Assembly (NCBI RefSeq): GCF_019511645.1
Contig: NZ_JAEUAX010000013.1
Location: 1 to 64,000, forward strand
Length of the DNA: 64,000 nucleotides
Source: Microbacterium ureisolvens
GTDB taxonomy: Bacteria > Actinomycetota > Actinomycetes > Actinomycetales > Microbacteriaceae
Direction: 5' to 3'
Part shown: one piece after another, positions 37,256 through 45,964 of the stretch
How the letters are laid out: each line of letters starts with the position of its first letter
How positions within the stretch are numbered: the stretch's first letter is position 1
The notes under the pieces: generated by a model
Databases searched by the model: none
The model's input: only the letters and a program-made list of their open reading frames with translations
What the model was told of the DNA's origin: nothing
Translations under genes and position numbers: made by a program

Positions 37256-37816
37256 ATGCTGCACGCTCAGCAGACCGACACAGTGATGATCGCCGAAGCG
37301 GTCGCGCCGGTCCTGGTCGCTCTCCTCACGGCCACTGCCGCGATCGTGGCGCCGCGACTTGCTGGCCGAAGCGACGATCTCAAGCGAGCCGAACGCCTCA
37401 CTGCCCTGCTGGGCGACCTCTCACCTTCACCGCGACGTGTGCTGCTCGAGCAGCTCCGCGACGATTACGCCACGCTCTGGGCCCTGCAGCAAGCCGCGCC
37501 CCGCTTCCCGCGCCTGCGCGCGGCCAGCCGCGCGACCTACTACGGCGGTGTTCTGGTGCTGATCCTCGGCCCACTCACCCTCCTGCTCACGCCAGGCATG
37601 CAGTGGTGGTACTGGGCTTACTACCTCGGCGGAGCGCTGCTGCTCGCAATCGGCATCGCGCTGCATCGCCAGAGACAGAGGCGGCAGCGCCGGTGGATGG
37701 AACAGGAGCTGAAGAGACGCGGACTCCGGCCTCCGCTCGACGGCACCCTTCTCGGACTCATGCGGCCGTCCGATCAACCCACTCCGCCAGAGACGGACAT
37801 CGCTCCGACCGATTGA
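37256..37816 (+). CDS. Hypothetical membrane protein
   Basis: I do not recognise this 186-residue protein. It has an N-terminal helix (VMIAEAVAPVLVALLTATAAIVA), a charged helical middle (residues about 45-90), and a membrane hairpin (YYGGVLVLILGPLTLLLTPG, then WWYWAYYLGGALLLAIGIAL). A basic tail (HRQRQRRQRRWMEQELKRRG) follows. The start at 37256 is supported by GGAGG with five-base spacing; an ATG at 37202 is in frame but lacks a site. It is divergent from the HMA gene. Coding status rests on the ribosome site and membrane pattern. Confidence 0.55.
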   Translation: MLHAQQTDTVMIAEAVAPVLVALLTATAAIVAPRLAGRSDDLKRAERLTALLGDLSPSPRRVLLEQLRDDYATLWALQQAAPRFPRLRAASRATYYGGVLVLILGPLTLLLTPGMQWWYWAYYLGGALLLAIGIALHRQRQRRQRRWMEQELKRRGLRPPLDGTLLGLMRPSDQPTPPETDIAPTD

Positions 37817-37986
37817 GCCGGCCAAGCGGGTGACACATCTACTGGCACAATTGAGCGCGACACGCCGTGCAGATTTAGGCCTAAGGACGTGACTCTCACC
37901 TCCGTGTTGCCAACTCTGCGTCGCGTCATCTTGTCGGCATGAGGAGTACGCCCGGCCGCTCCGGAAGCCTTCAGCGTTCCATGCGT

Positions 37987-38397
37987 CTATTCGTCACGCT
38001 TGGTCTCGTCCACGATCCGTGTGGTGAACTCCTCGGTGAGGCGCGTGGTCCTCGCCTTCTTCTCTGCAACGTTCGCCGCGGTCGCCGATTGCCATTCGGT
38101 CGCCAGCCGGTCCTCGAGGTCGCGGATCTGGGTTCGGATCGCCTCGTTCGTCTGCTGGCTTGCGGTGCGGACCACGCGTACGGCGGTGTCGATGATCCGA
38201 CGCTCCAGCAGCAGAACGACTCCGACGAGCAGCAGTGTGGTTCCGATGTTGGCGAGCACGCCGGCGAAGTAGTCCCAGCGTCCAGCCGCCGGTATCGCGA
38301 ACACTCCGATCGTGATCGCGGCGAGACCTAGCACGATGCAGGTCACGAACCATCCCCAGCGGATGCGGACGGGGCTCGTGTTCGGCGTCGGCGTCAT
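37987..38397 (-). CDS. Small membrane protein with coiled-coil tail
   Basis: I do not recognise this 136-residue protein. It has two membrane helices (WGWFVTCIVLGLAAITIGVFA and IGTTLLLVGVVLLL), then a long charged helix (residues about 68-136) with heptad-like spacing. The same layout, membrane segments followed by a coiled coil, is seen in the divergent ion channel gene; they share a 120-bp intergenic region. A longer reading upstream has no supporting ribosome site. No domain name can be given. Confidence 0.62.
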   Translation of the reverse strand: MTPTPNTSPVRIRWGWFVTCIVLGLAAITIGVFAIPAAGRWDYFAGVLANIGTTLLLVGVVLLLERRIIDTAVRVVRTASQQTNEAIRTQIRDLEDRLATEWQSATAANVAEKKARTTRLTEEFTTRIVDETKRDE

Positions 38398-38517
38398 CAC
38401 GTCAGCGTACGGCTCGCCACACCGCGACGGTGTGCACCTCGAGCTTGCCGCGAATCCATCGTCAATACGGTGCTCGACGTGACGTGGGTTGAGGCGAAGC
38501 GTTGGGATAATCGCGCC

Positions 38518-39237
38518 ATGTATGGGGAACGTATCGCCAAATGGGAGAAGGCTGTGGAATGGCCGCTCACTCTCGCCGCCGTCCTCTTCCTTGCCGCCTA
38601 TGCCATACAGATCATCGCCCGACCGGGCGGTCTGCTGAACGTGTTGTGCGAGATCGTCCTGATCGCGACGTGGGCCGTCTTCGTTGTCGATTATGTGGTT
38701 CGGCTGGCAATCACGCAGCGCCGGTGGCGGTGGTTCTACCGGCACCTGCTCGACCTCGCGATCGTCGTGCTGCCGATGCTGCGCCCGCTGCGCCTCATGC
38801 GCTTCCTCACGGTTCTCGCCCTGATTGGGCGCAGCACCGGCAACATGCTCCGTGGCCGCGTCGTCCTGTACACCGTCGGCGCCACCGTGCTCACCGTGTT
38901 CATCGCGGCGCTGTCGGTGTTCGACGCGGAGCGCGGCGTCGGTGATATCGACACGTTCCCGGACGCGGTGTGGTGGGCGTTCGTGACCATCACGACCGTC
39001 GGGTACGGCGACTACTACCCCGTGACGGCCGCCGGGCGGATCGTCGCGGTCGGGCTGATGATCGGCGGCATCGCGCTGATCGGTGTCGTCACCGCCACCC
39101 TCGCATCTTGGATCGTGGAGCGGGTCGCAGACCAGACCAGCAAGACCGTCTCCGCCACCGAGGCGCAGGTCGAGGGTCTGCGCAGCGAGATCGTCGAACT
39201 CAAGCAGATGATCCGGGAGCTGCGCCCGACCAGCTGA
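38518..39237 (+). CDS. Voltage-gated-type potassium channel (six-helix, Kv-like)
   Basis: A 239-residue ion channel with the selectivity filter TVGYGD at residues 160-165, preceded by the pore helix AVWWAFVTIT. Helices S1-S4 occupy residues about 15-120, with Arg-rich RPLRLMRFL as a shortened S4 sensor. After S6 (MIGGIALIGVVTATLASWIV) a coiled coil (SATEAQVEGLRSEIVELKQMIRELR) probably drives tetramerisation. The ATG at 38518 is preferred over one 48 bp upstream because the usual N-terminus begins just before S1. It is a well-formed, complete channel. Confidence 0.9.
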   Translation: MYGERIAKWEKAVEWPLTLAAVLFLAAYAIQIIARPGGLLNVLCEIVLIATWAVFVVDYVVRLAITQRRWRWFYRHLLDLAIVVLPMLRPLRLMRFLTVLALIGRSTGNMLRGRVVLYTVGATVLTVFIAALSVFDAERGVGDIDTFPDAVWWAFVTITTVGYGDYYPVTAAGRIVAVGLMIGGIALIGVVTATLASWIVERVADQTSKTVSATEAQVEGLRSEIVELKQMIRELRPTS

Positions 39238-39348
39238 CCAAGTGACGGCACAGATCCAAGCGGCCCAAGAAACTGGCGGGGGCGCACGGCGACGCGCACT
39301 TCTGATCGCAATGCACTGTGCACCCAGACCACGCTTCCGGCTGGGGTC

Positions 39349-39939
39349 TCACCCCATGCCGGGTGCTCCATATTCGGCTCCATCCGGCAGTTCCGGGCAA
39401 GAAGCATCAGCGGTCTGGGCTGCGATCTCCGCACGCACAGCGACGCCGTCCGGGACAATCCGGAGGGTGTACACGATTCCTTCCTGAGCGCCCGGCTCCG
39501 GGATATACCCGAGGCTCATCCCGTCACTGTTCATGCCGTCGGGCCGGTGGGCTCCCCATACGGAGACGAGACCACCGGCGGGATGTTCGTCGAGCCAATC
39601 GGCGGTATCGCTGAGTGTGGCGTCGGGGACCAGCCAGAACGCCTCGAGCTCGGATACCGGCCCGCACGGCCAGCCCGTGTAGGACAGGAACGAGGCGACC
39701 GTCGAGGTGGCGGCAGTCGTACCGGGCGGGAGGGAGATGTCGTCGAGCCATGCCTGGGCCTGCGCCTGTGCCTGCTCGTCGTCGCTCCCAGAGGCGATGA
39801 CACCAGATAGCGATGGTGTCGGCTCGGGCGTTGTTGCGGCTGCCGGGGCGGGCGCACCCACAGGTGTCTGACCGGTCGCGCATCCGGTTAGGGCGAGGGC
39901 GGCCAGAACCGACGCGGCGAAGGCGAGGCGGTGGCGCAT
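39349..39939 (-). CDS. Hypothetical lipoprotein
   Basis: A 196-residue exported protein with signal peptide and lipobox ALTGCA (Cys20). A Pro/Ala/Thr-rich linker (residues about 22-45) leads to a compact domain with three cysteines and conserved-looking motifs YTGWPCGPVSELEAFWLVPD and ADWLDEHPAGGL. No domain name was recognised. It lies alone between the K+ channel and a ridA remnant. Its function is unknown. Confidence 0.68.
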   Translation of the reverse strand: MRHRLAFAASVLAALALTGCATGQTPVGAPAPAAATTPEPTPSLSGVIASGSDDEQAQAQAQAWLDDISLPPGTTAATSTVASFLSYTGWPCGPVSELEAFWLVPDATLSDTADWLDEHPAGGLVSVWGAHRPDGMNSDGMSLGYIPEPGAQEGIVYTLRIVPDGVAVRAEIAAQTADASCPELPDGAEYGAPGMG

Positions 39940-39992
39940 GCGACCACTTTAGGGCGCGTCTCGAAACCTGTGCGCGCTGACGGTCGCTGAGC

Positions 39993-40157
39993 GTTCACCT
40001 GGCGGGTGTGCTCCTGGATGGTGTCGCCGGCGAGCGCCCCGGTCTTCGTGTCGATGCCTACGGTGCCCGAGAGGTAGATTCGCCTGCCCGCTCGCACTGC
40101 CTGGCTGTAGAGCGGCGAGCTTGGAGCGTCCGGCGTGGTGATGATCTCCCTCGGCAT
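39993..40157 (-). pseudogene. RidA-family (reactive intermediate deaminase) 5' remnant
   Basis: The first 55 codons match the start of a RidA/YjgF protein (MPREIITTPDAPSSPLYSQA, then IYLSGTVGIDTKTG and GDTIQEHTRQ). After this the reading continues into unrelated sequence (AQRPSARTGF) and lacks the conserved C-terminal catalytic arginine and glutamate region. About 70 residues of a normal 125-130 are missing. It marks a past deletion or insertion boundary close to the end of the accessory segment. Confidence 0.72.
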
Positions 40158-40284
40158 TGCGCACAGCCTCGATCGTCGCCGGGGACAGGGGGCGCAAAGC
40201 GCAGCAATCCGTTGTCAACCCCCCGGCGCGGCGCGGAGAACCGCCCTACCGTCAGATAACCCTCGCACCCGAAGCGAGGAGACC

Positions 40285-41394
40285 ATGAACCCGCGATCAT
40301 CGCAGACGCCAGGTTCGGCTCCGCAAGACCTACGTGGTCTGCGGGTCGGGATGCTGGCTCCCATCGCCTGGCGGACGCCCCCGGTCCACTACGGCCCATG
40401 GGAGCTGATCGCGTCGATGCTCACCGAGGGCCTGGTGGGGCGCGGCGTCGAGGTCACCCTCTTCGCTACGGCCGATTCCCTCACGTCCGCGCAGCTCGAT
40501 GCAGTGGCCCCTCGCGGGTACTCCGAGGATCCGGGGATGGACGGTCGGGTGTGGGAGGCGCTGCACGTCGCTCGCGCAATCGGCCGCTCGGCGGATTTCG
40601 ACCTCATCCACAATCACCTCGACTGGCTGCCGCTGGCGCTTCATGCGCTGTGGGAGGCACCCGTCCTTACGACGGTGCACGGGTTCTCCGGACCGGGCAT
40701 CCTGCCGGCGTACGAACGGTCCGGGTCGGACCTCGTGTCGATCTCGGATGCCGACCGTGCGCCGGGCCTGCGTTACGTGGCGACGATCCCGCACGGCGTC
40801 GACATCGACGCGTTCCCCCTCGGACCGGGCGGTGATGATCTCGTGGTCTTCAGCCGCATGCACCCTGACAAAGGGATCGTCGACGCCATCGACACCGCGG
40901 CCCGGGTCGGTCGCCGCGTCATCCTATGCGGCATCGTCCAAGACGCCGCATACTTCCGCGACCTCGTGCTGCCTCGGATCGACGACGACCGGGTGGTGTA
41001 TCTGGGCGCGGTGACGGCGCAAGACCGATCGCATGTGCTCGGGGGTGCGGGGGCACTGCTGCATCCCGTGCATTTCGACGAGCCCTTCGGTCTCGCGGTC
41101 GTCGAGGCGATGGCCTGCGGTACACCGGTCGTCGCCTACGCTCGCGGAGCGATGCCCGAGGTGGTCGACGCCGGCGTGACCGGCATCCTCGTCGATCCGC
41201 ACGCCGATGACCTCGTTGCCCGGACCGCCGCAGCGGTCGACGCCGCGCTCGCTCTGGATCGCGGGCGCGTGCGCGAACGGGCACGCCGGCGATTCGACGC
41301 CGGCCGGATGGTCGACGCTTACCTCGACGTCTACCTGGACGTCGTCACTCGCCGCGGGAACCCTCGCCAGTCGGTGCGCGCCCGCGCATCGTGA
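40285..41394 (+). CDS. GT4-family glycosyltransferase
   Basis: A 369-residue GT-B glycosyltransferase. The N-terminal Rossmann domain contains GPWELIASMLTEGLVGRGVEVTLF and DLIHNHLDW. The C-terminal nucleotide-sugar domain contains RMHPDKGI and the GT4 EX7E-type motif HFDEPFGLAVVEAMACGTPVVAY, which places the two glutamates. GCGAGGAG lies before the ATG. It is followed 12 bp later by a second GT4 gene. In actinobacteria such pairs often accompany beta-mannoside phosphorylase (GH130) genes, though none is visible here. The acceptor is unknown. Confidence 0.85.
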   Translation: MNPRSSQTPGSAPQDLRGLRVGMLAPIAWRTPPVHYGPWELIASMLTEGLVGRGVEVTLFATADSLTSAQLDAVAPRGYSEDPGMDGRVWEALHVARAIGRSADFDLIHNHLDWLPLALHALWEAPVLTTVHGFSGPGILPAYERSGSDLVSISDADRAPGLRYVATIPHGVDIDAFPLGPGGDDLVVFSRMHPDKGIVDAIDTAARVGRRVILCGIVQDAAYFRDLVLPRIDDDRVVYLGAVTAQDRSHVLGGAGALLHPVHFDEPFGLAVVEAMACGTPVVAYARGAMPEVVDAGVTGILVDPHADDLVARTAAAVDAALALDRGRVRERARRRFDAGRMVDAYLDVYLDVVTRRGNPRQSVRARAS

Positions 41395-41406
41395 GGGAGG
41401 GAAGAA

Positions 41407-42524
41407 ATGCGATTCGGATTCCTGTCGACCTACCCGCCGACCCGATGCGGCCTGGCGACGTTCACACGATCCCTCGCCGTGGCCATGACCGATCCGCCGT
41501 CGGAGCGGTCGATCGTCGTGCAGGTTCTCGATCCCGGTGAGGAGATGGGGTTTTCGGCTGATGCCGACGTGCGGATCGCGTCGGCCCTGCGGCCCGGCGA
41601 CACGGCCAGTCAGGCTGAAGCAGCGCGAGTGCTGAACCGCTGCGACGCCGCCATCGTGCAGCACGAGTACGGCATCTACGGCGGAATCGACGGCGATGAG
41701 GTGCTCGCGGTACTCGGCTCGTTGCACGTCCCCGTCATCACGGTGCTGCACACCGTGCTGGCTCACCCGAGTCCTGGTCAGCGCAGAGTGCTGGAACACG
41801 TCGTGGGCCGGTCCACGGCCGTCGTGGTCATGACCGAGCACGCACGGGAGACGCTCCTCGCGCACTTCCGCGTCGACAGCGCAAAGGTGCATGTCATCCC
41901 CCACGGCGCGGCGGTCCTGCCGGGGCATTCGTTGCATCGTCGCGCCGCCTCGCCGATGATTCTGACCTGGGGCCTCATCGCACCCGGCAAGGGGCTTGAG
42001 CGTGGCCTGCGAGCGTTCGCACGTCTGCGCGGGCGCGGCATCCCTGCGAGATACGTCATCGCGGGTCAGACGCACCCGAAAGTACTCGCACACAGCGGGG
42101 AGGCATACCGTGAGTCGCTCGTCAGCCTGGCGCGCGATCTCGAGGTCGAGGCATCCGTCCGCTTCTTCAACGAGTACCTCTCGCCCCAGTCTCTCGCAGG
42201 ACTGCTGAGCGCCGCCGACGCCGTGCTGCTGCCCTACGACTCGAAGGAGCAGGCGACGTCAGGCGTGCTCGCCGAGGCCCTCGCCGCAGGTGTGCCCGTT
42301 GTGGCGACAGCATTCCCGCACGCAGTCGAACCCTCGCCGGCTCGGCAGGCGTCGCGGTGCCGCACGACGATCTCGACGCGATGACCGCGGCTCTGGAGCG
42401 GATACTGCGGTTCGACGACGGCAGCCGCGCATCGCGGCGCATCGGCTCAGGGCCCTCGTGGTCCGATGTGGGTGCACGGTATCTCGACCTCGCCGAGCGG
42501 GTGCGGTCGGAGTGGGCGGCGTGA
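41407..42524 (+). pseudogene. GT4-family glycosyltransferase with a -1 frameshift
   Basis: The first 308 codons read as a normal GT-B enzyme (FLSTYPPTRCGLATFTRSLA, VQHEYGIYGG, TWGLIAPGKGLE, and the GT4 motif YDSKEQATSGVLAEALAAGVPV). After FPHAVE (codon ending 42330) the frame breaks to PSPARQAS and a stop at 42384. The neighbouring frame from 42333 continues the family C-terminus perfectly (LAGSAGVAVPHDDLDAMTAALERIL) and ends at a TGA overlapping the next gene's GTG. A single missing base at about 42331-42333 explains it. It is either a recent inactivation or an assembly error. All catalytic motifs precede the lesion. Confidence 0.85.
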
Positions 42525-43564
42525 TCCCGGCCGCCCTGCCGCTCGCGCATCTCCAAGCCATGACCGACGAGCACGGTCTCTTCGAGCATGCCCTCGGCGC
42601 CGTGCCGCGGCGCGAGCACGGCTACTGCGCCGACGACGTCGCGCGCGGGCTCGCTCTCGTCGCGCGAGAGGACGGGCGATCGGCCGCCGCCGCCGTGCTG
42701 ACCGATAGATATCTGCGGTTCCTGGAGTCCGCCGTCACCGAAGACGGACGGGTGCACAACCGCATGGACGCGGATGGCGAATGGACGGATCGACCGGGCA
42801 CCGGCGATTGGTGGGGGCGTGCGATATGGGGCCTCGGCGTGGCGGCTCGGCGCTCCTCCCGCGCGTCGATCCGCGAACGCGCCCTCGGGGTCTTCGAACG
42901 CGCGGCCCGCGCGAGTTCGCCGTGGTTGCGGGCGCGCTGCTTCGCCGCGCTCGGCGCCGCCGAGATCGTCGGGTCGGCGGCAACCGATGCCGCCGTCGCC
43001 GTGCTTCGCGACAGCGTCGAGGCAGTGGCCGCGCACCCGCCGGACTCTTCGTCAGGATGGCGATGGCTCGAGCCCCGGCTGCACTACGCGAACGCCGTGG
43101 TTCCGGAAGCACTGCTCGCCGCAGGCCGCGGCCTGGGAGACGACCGGCTCATCGAGCGCGGAACGGGCCTGCTGACGGTCCTGATATCGATCGAGAGCAG
43201 GGCCGATGGGCGCCTGTCACCCACCCCGGCCGGGGGGCGTGGGCCCGACGATGTCCATCCGGGATTCGATCAGCAGCCGATCGAAGCGGCATCTCTGGCT
43301 CAAGCGTGTCTTCGAGCCTTCGAAACGACGGGCGAGACCGGCTGGCTGACGCCCCTGCGTGCGGCGTGGGAGTGGTTCGAGGGCGCCAATGATGTCGGCA
43401 TTGCGCTCTTCGACCCGGCGACGGGTGCCGGGTACGACGGCCTCACGTCGTGCGGTCGCAACGACAACCGAGGCGCCGAGTCGACCCTCGCGGCTCTGTC
43501 GACCCTTCAATGCCTCTCCCGGGCGGCCGCGAGCGCGGCAGGTCTTCGACACGGTCGCCACTGA
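42521..43564 (+). CDS. Putative (alpha/alpha)6-type glycan-associated protein
   Basis: A 347-residue protein starting at a GTG that overlaps the restored stop of the GT4 gene (GTGA), so it is part of the same operon. Helical repeats with EHGYCADDVARGLALVARE, then WWGRAIWGLG and SSGWRWLEPRLHYANAVVPEALLA, suggest an (alpha/alpha)-barrel as in glycan-processing enzymes. A late motif DNRGAESTLAAL looks conserved. I recall such genes next to GT4 and GH130 genes, but no catalytic assignment is justified. Soluble, no signal peptide. Confidence 0.65.
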   Translation: MIPAALPLAHLQAMTDEHGLFEHALGAVPRREHGYCADDVARGLALVAREDGRSAAAAVLTDRYLRFLESAVTEDGRVHNRMDADGEWTDRPGTGDWWGRAIWGLGVAARRSSRASIRERALGVFERAARASSPWLRARCFAALGAAEIVGSAATDAAVAVLRDSVEAVAAHPPDSSSGWRWLEPRLHYANAVVPEALLAAGRGLGDDRLIERGTGLLTVLISIESRADGRLSPTPAGGRGPDDVHPGFDQQPIEAASLAQACLRAFETTGETGWLTPLRAAWEWFEGANDVGIALFDPATGAGYDGLTSCGRNDNRGAESTLAALSTLQCLSRAAASAAGLRHGRH

Positions 43565-43649
43565 CGGGCTTCGGATACTCCTTGCGCCTAGCGGATATCT
43601 GCGTAGCGTGGAGGAAGAGGCGTCAGGCAACCGGGCGGAGGTGTTGTCG

Positions 43650-43994
43650 ATGGGAAAGCTGATCTACGAGAACGCCGTCAAGGTCGATTTCGAAGACCGC
43701 GCACTCGCCCACCTGCAGCTCGTCATCACCACCAAGCTGCGGCGGAGGGAAGGGTTCCACTTCACGTGGAAAGATGACGCGACCATCGGCAACGGCCGCA
43801 CCTCGGTGTGGGTCCACCCCGAGGCCAGTCTGGTGTTCAAGTACTACGGATCGCGTCCGCCCCGCCTGAACCACGCATGGCTGGAAGCCCTCGTCGCAGC
43901 GGCCAATTCGCCTGCGGGTCTCTACCTCGTGCCTGAACCGGCGCCACTCGCTGAGTCGCACGAGATCAGCGAACTCGTCACCACAGACGGCTAG
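43650..43994 (+). CDS. Small DUF7882-like protein
   Basis: A 114-residue soluble protein with strong GGAGG seven bases before the ATG. It begins MGKLIYEN and has a central TTKLRRREGFHFTW and a C-terminal HAWLEALVAAANSPAGLYLVPEP. A paralogue lies at 59675. The family seems confined to Microbacteriaceae and is sometimes mislabelled as DNA ligase; I link it with DUF7882 from memory. Conserved positions such as LRR, FTW, WVHP and SPAGL suggest a compact fold. Function is unknown. Confidence 0.75.
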   Translation: MGKLIYENAVKVDFEDRALAHLQLVITTKLRRREGFHFTWKDDATIGNGRTSVWVHPEASLVFKYYGSRPPRLNHAWLEALVAAANSPAGLYLVPEPAPLAESHEISELVTTDG

Positions 43995-44015
43995 GCCGGC
44001 GCGACGGACCGAGCG

Positions 44016-44999
44016 TCAGCCCTTCACCCCACCCGCGCTGATGCCGTGGATGATCTGACGCTGCGCGACGAAGAACACGATGATCATGGGAACCGTGGCG
44101 ATGACGCTCGCCGTCACGATGAGCTCCCAGTGCCATTCGCCACCGAAACCGAAGGCGTCGACCAGCGACTTGAGCCCGCGGGGCAGGGTGTAGTCCGCGG
44201 AATCCCGCAGGTAGATCAGGGCGCGCATGAGGTCGGTCCACACGGCCTGCACCTCGAACACGAAGGTGACGGCGAGCGCCGGCTTGCTGAGAGGCAGGGC
44301 GATGCGCCAGAACAGGTCCCAGTTCGAGGCGCCGTCGACACGGGCCGCCTCGAAGAATTCCCGGGGCAGCCCGAGCATGAACTGGCGGAGCAGGAAGACA
44401 TAGAAGGCGCTGCCGAACAGATTCCCCGCCCACAGCGGCACGAGGGTGCCGACGAACCCGAGCGCGTTCCAGATGAGGAACGTCGGGATCATCGTGACCG
44501 CCCCGGGCAGCATCATGGTCGCCAGCACGAGGCCGAACAGCGCACCCCTCCCCCGGAATCGGAAATAGGCGAATCCCCACGCGACCATGGCGCTCGACAG
44601 TGTCACCGTCGTGGCCGCGAGCACGGTGACCAGAACCGTGTTCCAGAGCCACAACGCCAGCGGCGCAGCCTGCCACACCTGGACGTAGTTGTCCCAGGTG
44701 AAGGTCTCGGGGATCAGCCGGTTGTCGAACACCTCGCCGCGGGGCTTGAACGACGCGCTGACGAGCCACACGAAGGGGTAGGCGAAGACGACGGCGAGCA
44801 CGCTCAGCGCCGCGATGACCAGCGACCGGCGGATCAGGTGCCGCCGGCGTGCTCGCGCGGCGGCTGCGGTGCGCACCGCGGGCCCGGGAGGCGAATGGTC
44901 GTCGGTGCGGGCGACCGGGTACGGCGCAAGGGATCCCGCGGGATGCTGCGCATCGAGCTCCTCGTCATGCGGCAGGCCGGGAGGGAGCACCCTGCTCAT
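44016..44999 (-). CDS. Sugar ABC transporter permease (MalG type)
   Basis: A 327-residue inner-membrane permease, one of the two transmembrane subunits of a CUT1 sugar importer. It has six predicted helices, a long Pro/Arg-rich N-terminal tail, and the EAA loop EFFEAARVDGASNWDLFWRI that docks the ATPase. The start overlaps the stop of the partner permease (ATGA). No ATPase gene is in the cluster, so a shared MsiK-type ATPase encoded elsewhere is likely, as is usual for actinobacterial CUT1 importers. Confidence 0.9.
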   Translation of the reverse strand: MSRVLPPGLPHDEELDAQHPAGSLAPYPVARTDDHSPPGPAVRTAAAARARRRHLIRRSLVIAALSVLAVVFAYPFVWLVSASFKPRGEVFDNRLIPETFTWDNYVQVWQAAPLALWLWNTVLVTVLAATTVTLSSAMVAWGFAYFRFRGRGALFGLVLATMMLPGAVTMIPTFLIWNALGFVGTLVPLWAGNLFGSAFYVFLLRQFMLGLPREFFEAARVDGASNWDLFWRIALPLSKPALAVTFVFEVQAVWTDLMRALIYLRDSADYTLPRGLKSLVDAFGFGGEWHWELIVTASVIATVPMIIVFFVAQRQIIHGISAGGVKG

Positions 45000-45964
45000 G
45001 CGCGATCATCCCCTTCGTAGTAGACGACGCGACGGGACACGAGGATCTGGATCGCGGTGACCACCATGATGAGCGCGAACAGCACCCAGGCCATGGCAGA
45101 GGCGTACCCCATGTGGAGGAACTCGAACGCCTGCTGGAACAGGTAGATGACGTAGAACAGCGCCGCATCGTTGCTGTAGGTCGTGTTGCCGGCTCCGAAG
45201 AACGCCGTGTAGGCCTCATCGAAGGTCTGCAGGGCGGCGATCGTGTTGACCACCACGATGAAGAAGATCGCGGGGCTGATCATGGGCACCGTGATGGAGA
45301 GGGACTGCCGCCAGAACCCGGCGCCGTCGAGCTTCGCGGAGTCGTAGAGCTCGTCGGGGACCGCCTGAAGCGCAGCCAGGAGGATGATGACCGAGGCGCC
45401 GACCGTCCACAGACTCATGATGATGAGACCCGGCTTCACCCACGCCGCATCCGTCGTCCACGAAGGTCCGTCGATTCCGAACCATCCCAGCACGGTGTTG
45501 AAGAGGCCGTTCTGGCCGTTGAAGAGCAGCAGGAACAGGATGCCGACCGCGACCGGCGGGGTCATCTTGGGCAGGAAGAAGACGGTGCGGAAGAACCCGG
45601 CGCTTCGGCCGGCGCGATTGAGCAGCAGCGCGAGCAGAAGCGAGACCAGCACGTACAACGGCACCTGCACGATCGTGAAGAACAGTGTGTTGCCGAGAGC
45701 CAGGGCGATCTTCGGGTCGTTGAACAGTTCCACGTAGTTGTCGGCACCGACGAAGTTCGGGTCGTTGATGACGTCGTAGTCGGTGAGTGAGAGGTAGACG
45801 CTGTAGATCAGGGGCCACGCCGTGAACACGGCGAACCCGACCAGCCAAGGGCTGAGGAACAGCAGCGCGGAGCCCAGGTTGCGCCGCCGGGCCCGCCTGC
45901 GACCGCGCTCGCGGTCGACAGGCGGCGCGGCCGGGGCGGCCACGACGGGCGGCGCGGTCATCAT
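44996..45964 (-). CDS. Sugar ABC transporter permease (MalF type)
   Basis: A 322-residue permease with six predicted helices and the docking loop VPDELYDSAKLDGAGFWRQ. It pairs with the MalG-type permease downstream (ATGA overlap) and starts inside the stop of the binding-protein gene upstream. A short Arg-rich cytoplasmic tail precedes helix one (LLFLSPWLVGFAVFTAWPLI). Specificity is set by the binding protein and cannot be read here. Confidence 0.9.
   Translation of the reverse strand: MMTAPPVVAAPAAPPVDRERGRRRARRRNLGSALLFLSPWLVGFAVFTAWPLIYSVYLSLTDYDVINDPNFVGADNYVELFNDPKIALALGNTLFFTIVQVPLYVLVSLLLALLLNRAGRSAGFFRTVFFLPKMTPPVAVGILFLLLFNGQNGLFNTVLGWFGIDGPSWTTDAAWVKPGLIIMSLWTVGASVIILLAALQAVPDELYDSAKLDGAGFWRQSLSITVPMISPAIFFIVVVNTIAALQTFDEAYTAFFGAGNTTYSNDAALFYVIYLFQQAFEFLHMGYASAMAWVLFALIMVVTAIQILVSRRVVYYEGDDRA

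Noticed and set aside
37111..37833. Alternative plus-strand frame across the hypothetical membrane gene
   Set aside because: No start signal and no hydrophobic pattern; the 37256 frame has a good ribosome site and helices.
37875..37884. Perfect palindrome TTAGGCCTAA
   Set aside because: Short, lies in a gap between converging genes, and has no matching copy noticed elsewhere.
42290..42520. N-terminal part of the long frame leading into the (alpha/alpha)6-like protein
   Set aside because: Arg-rich and overlapping the real C-terminus of the GT4 gene; the GTG at 42521 with a GTGA overlap is a better start.
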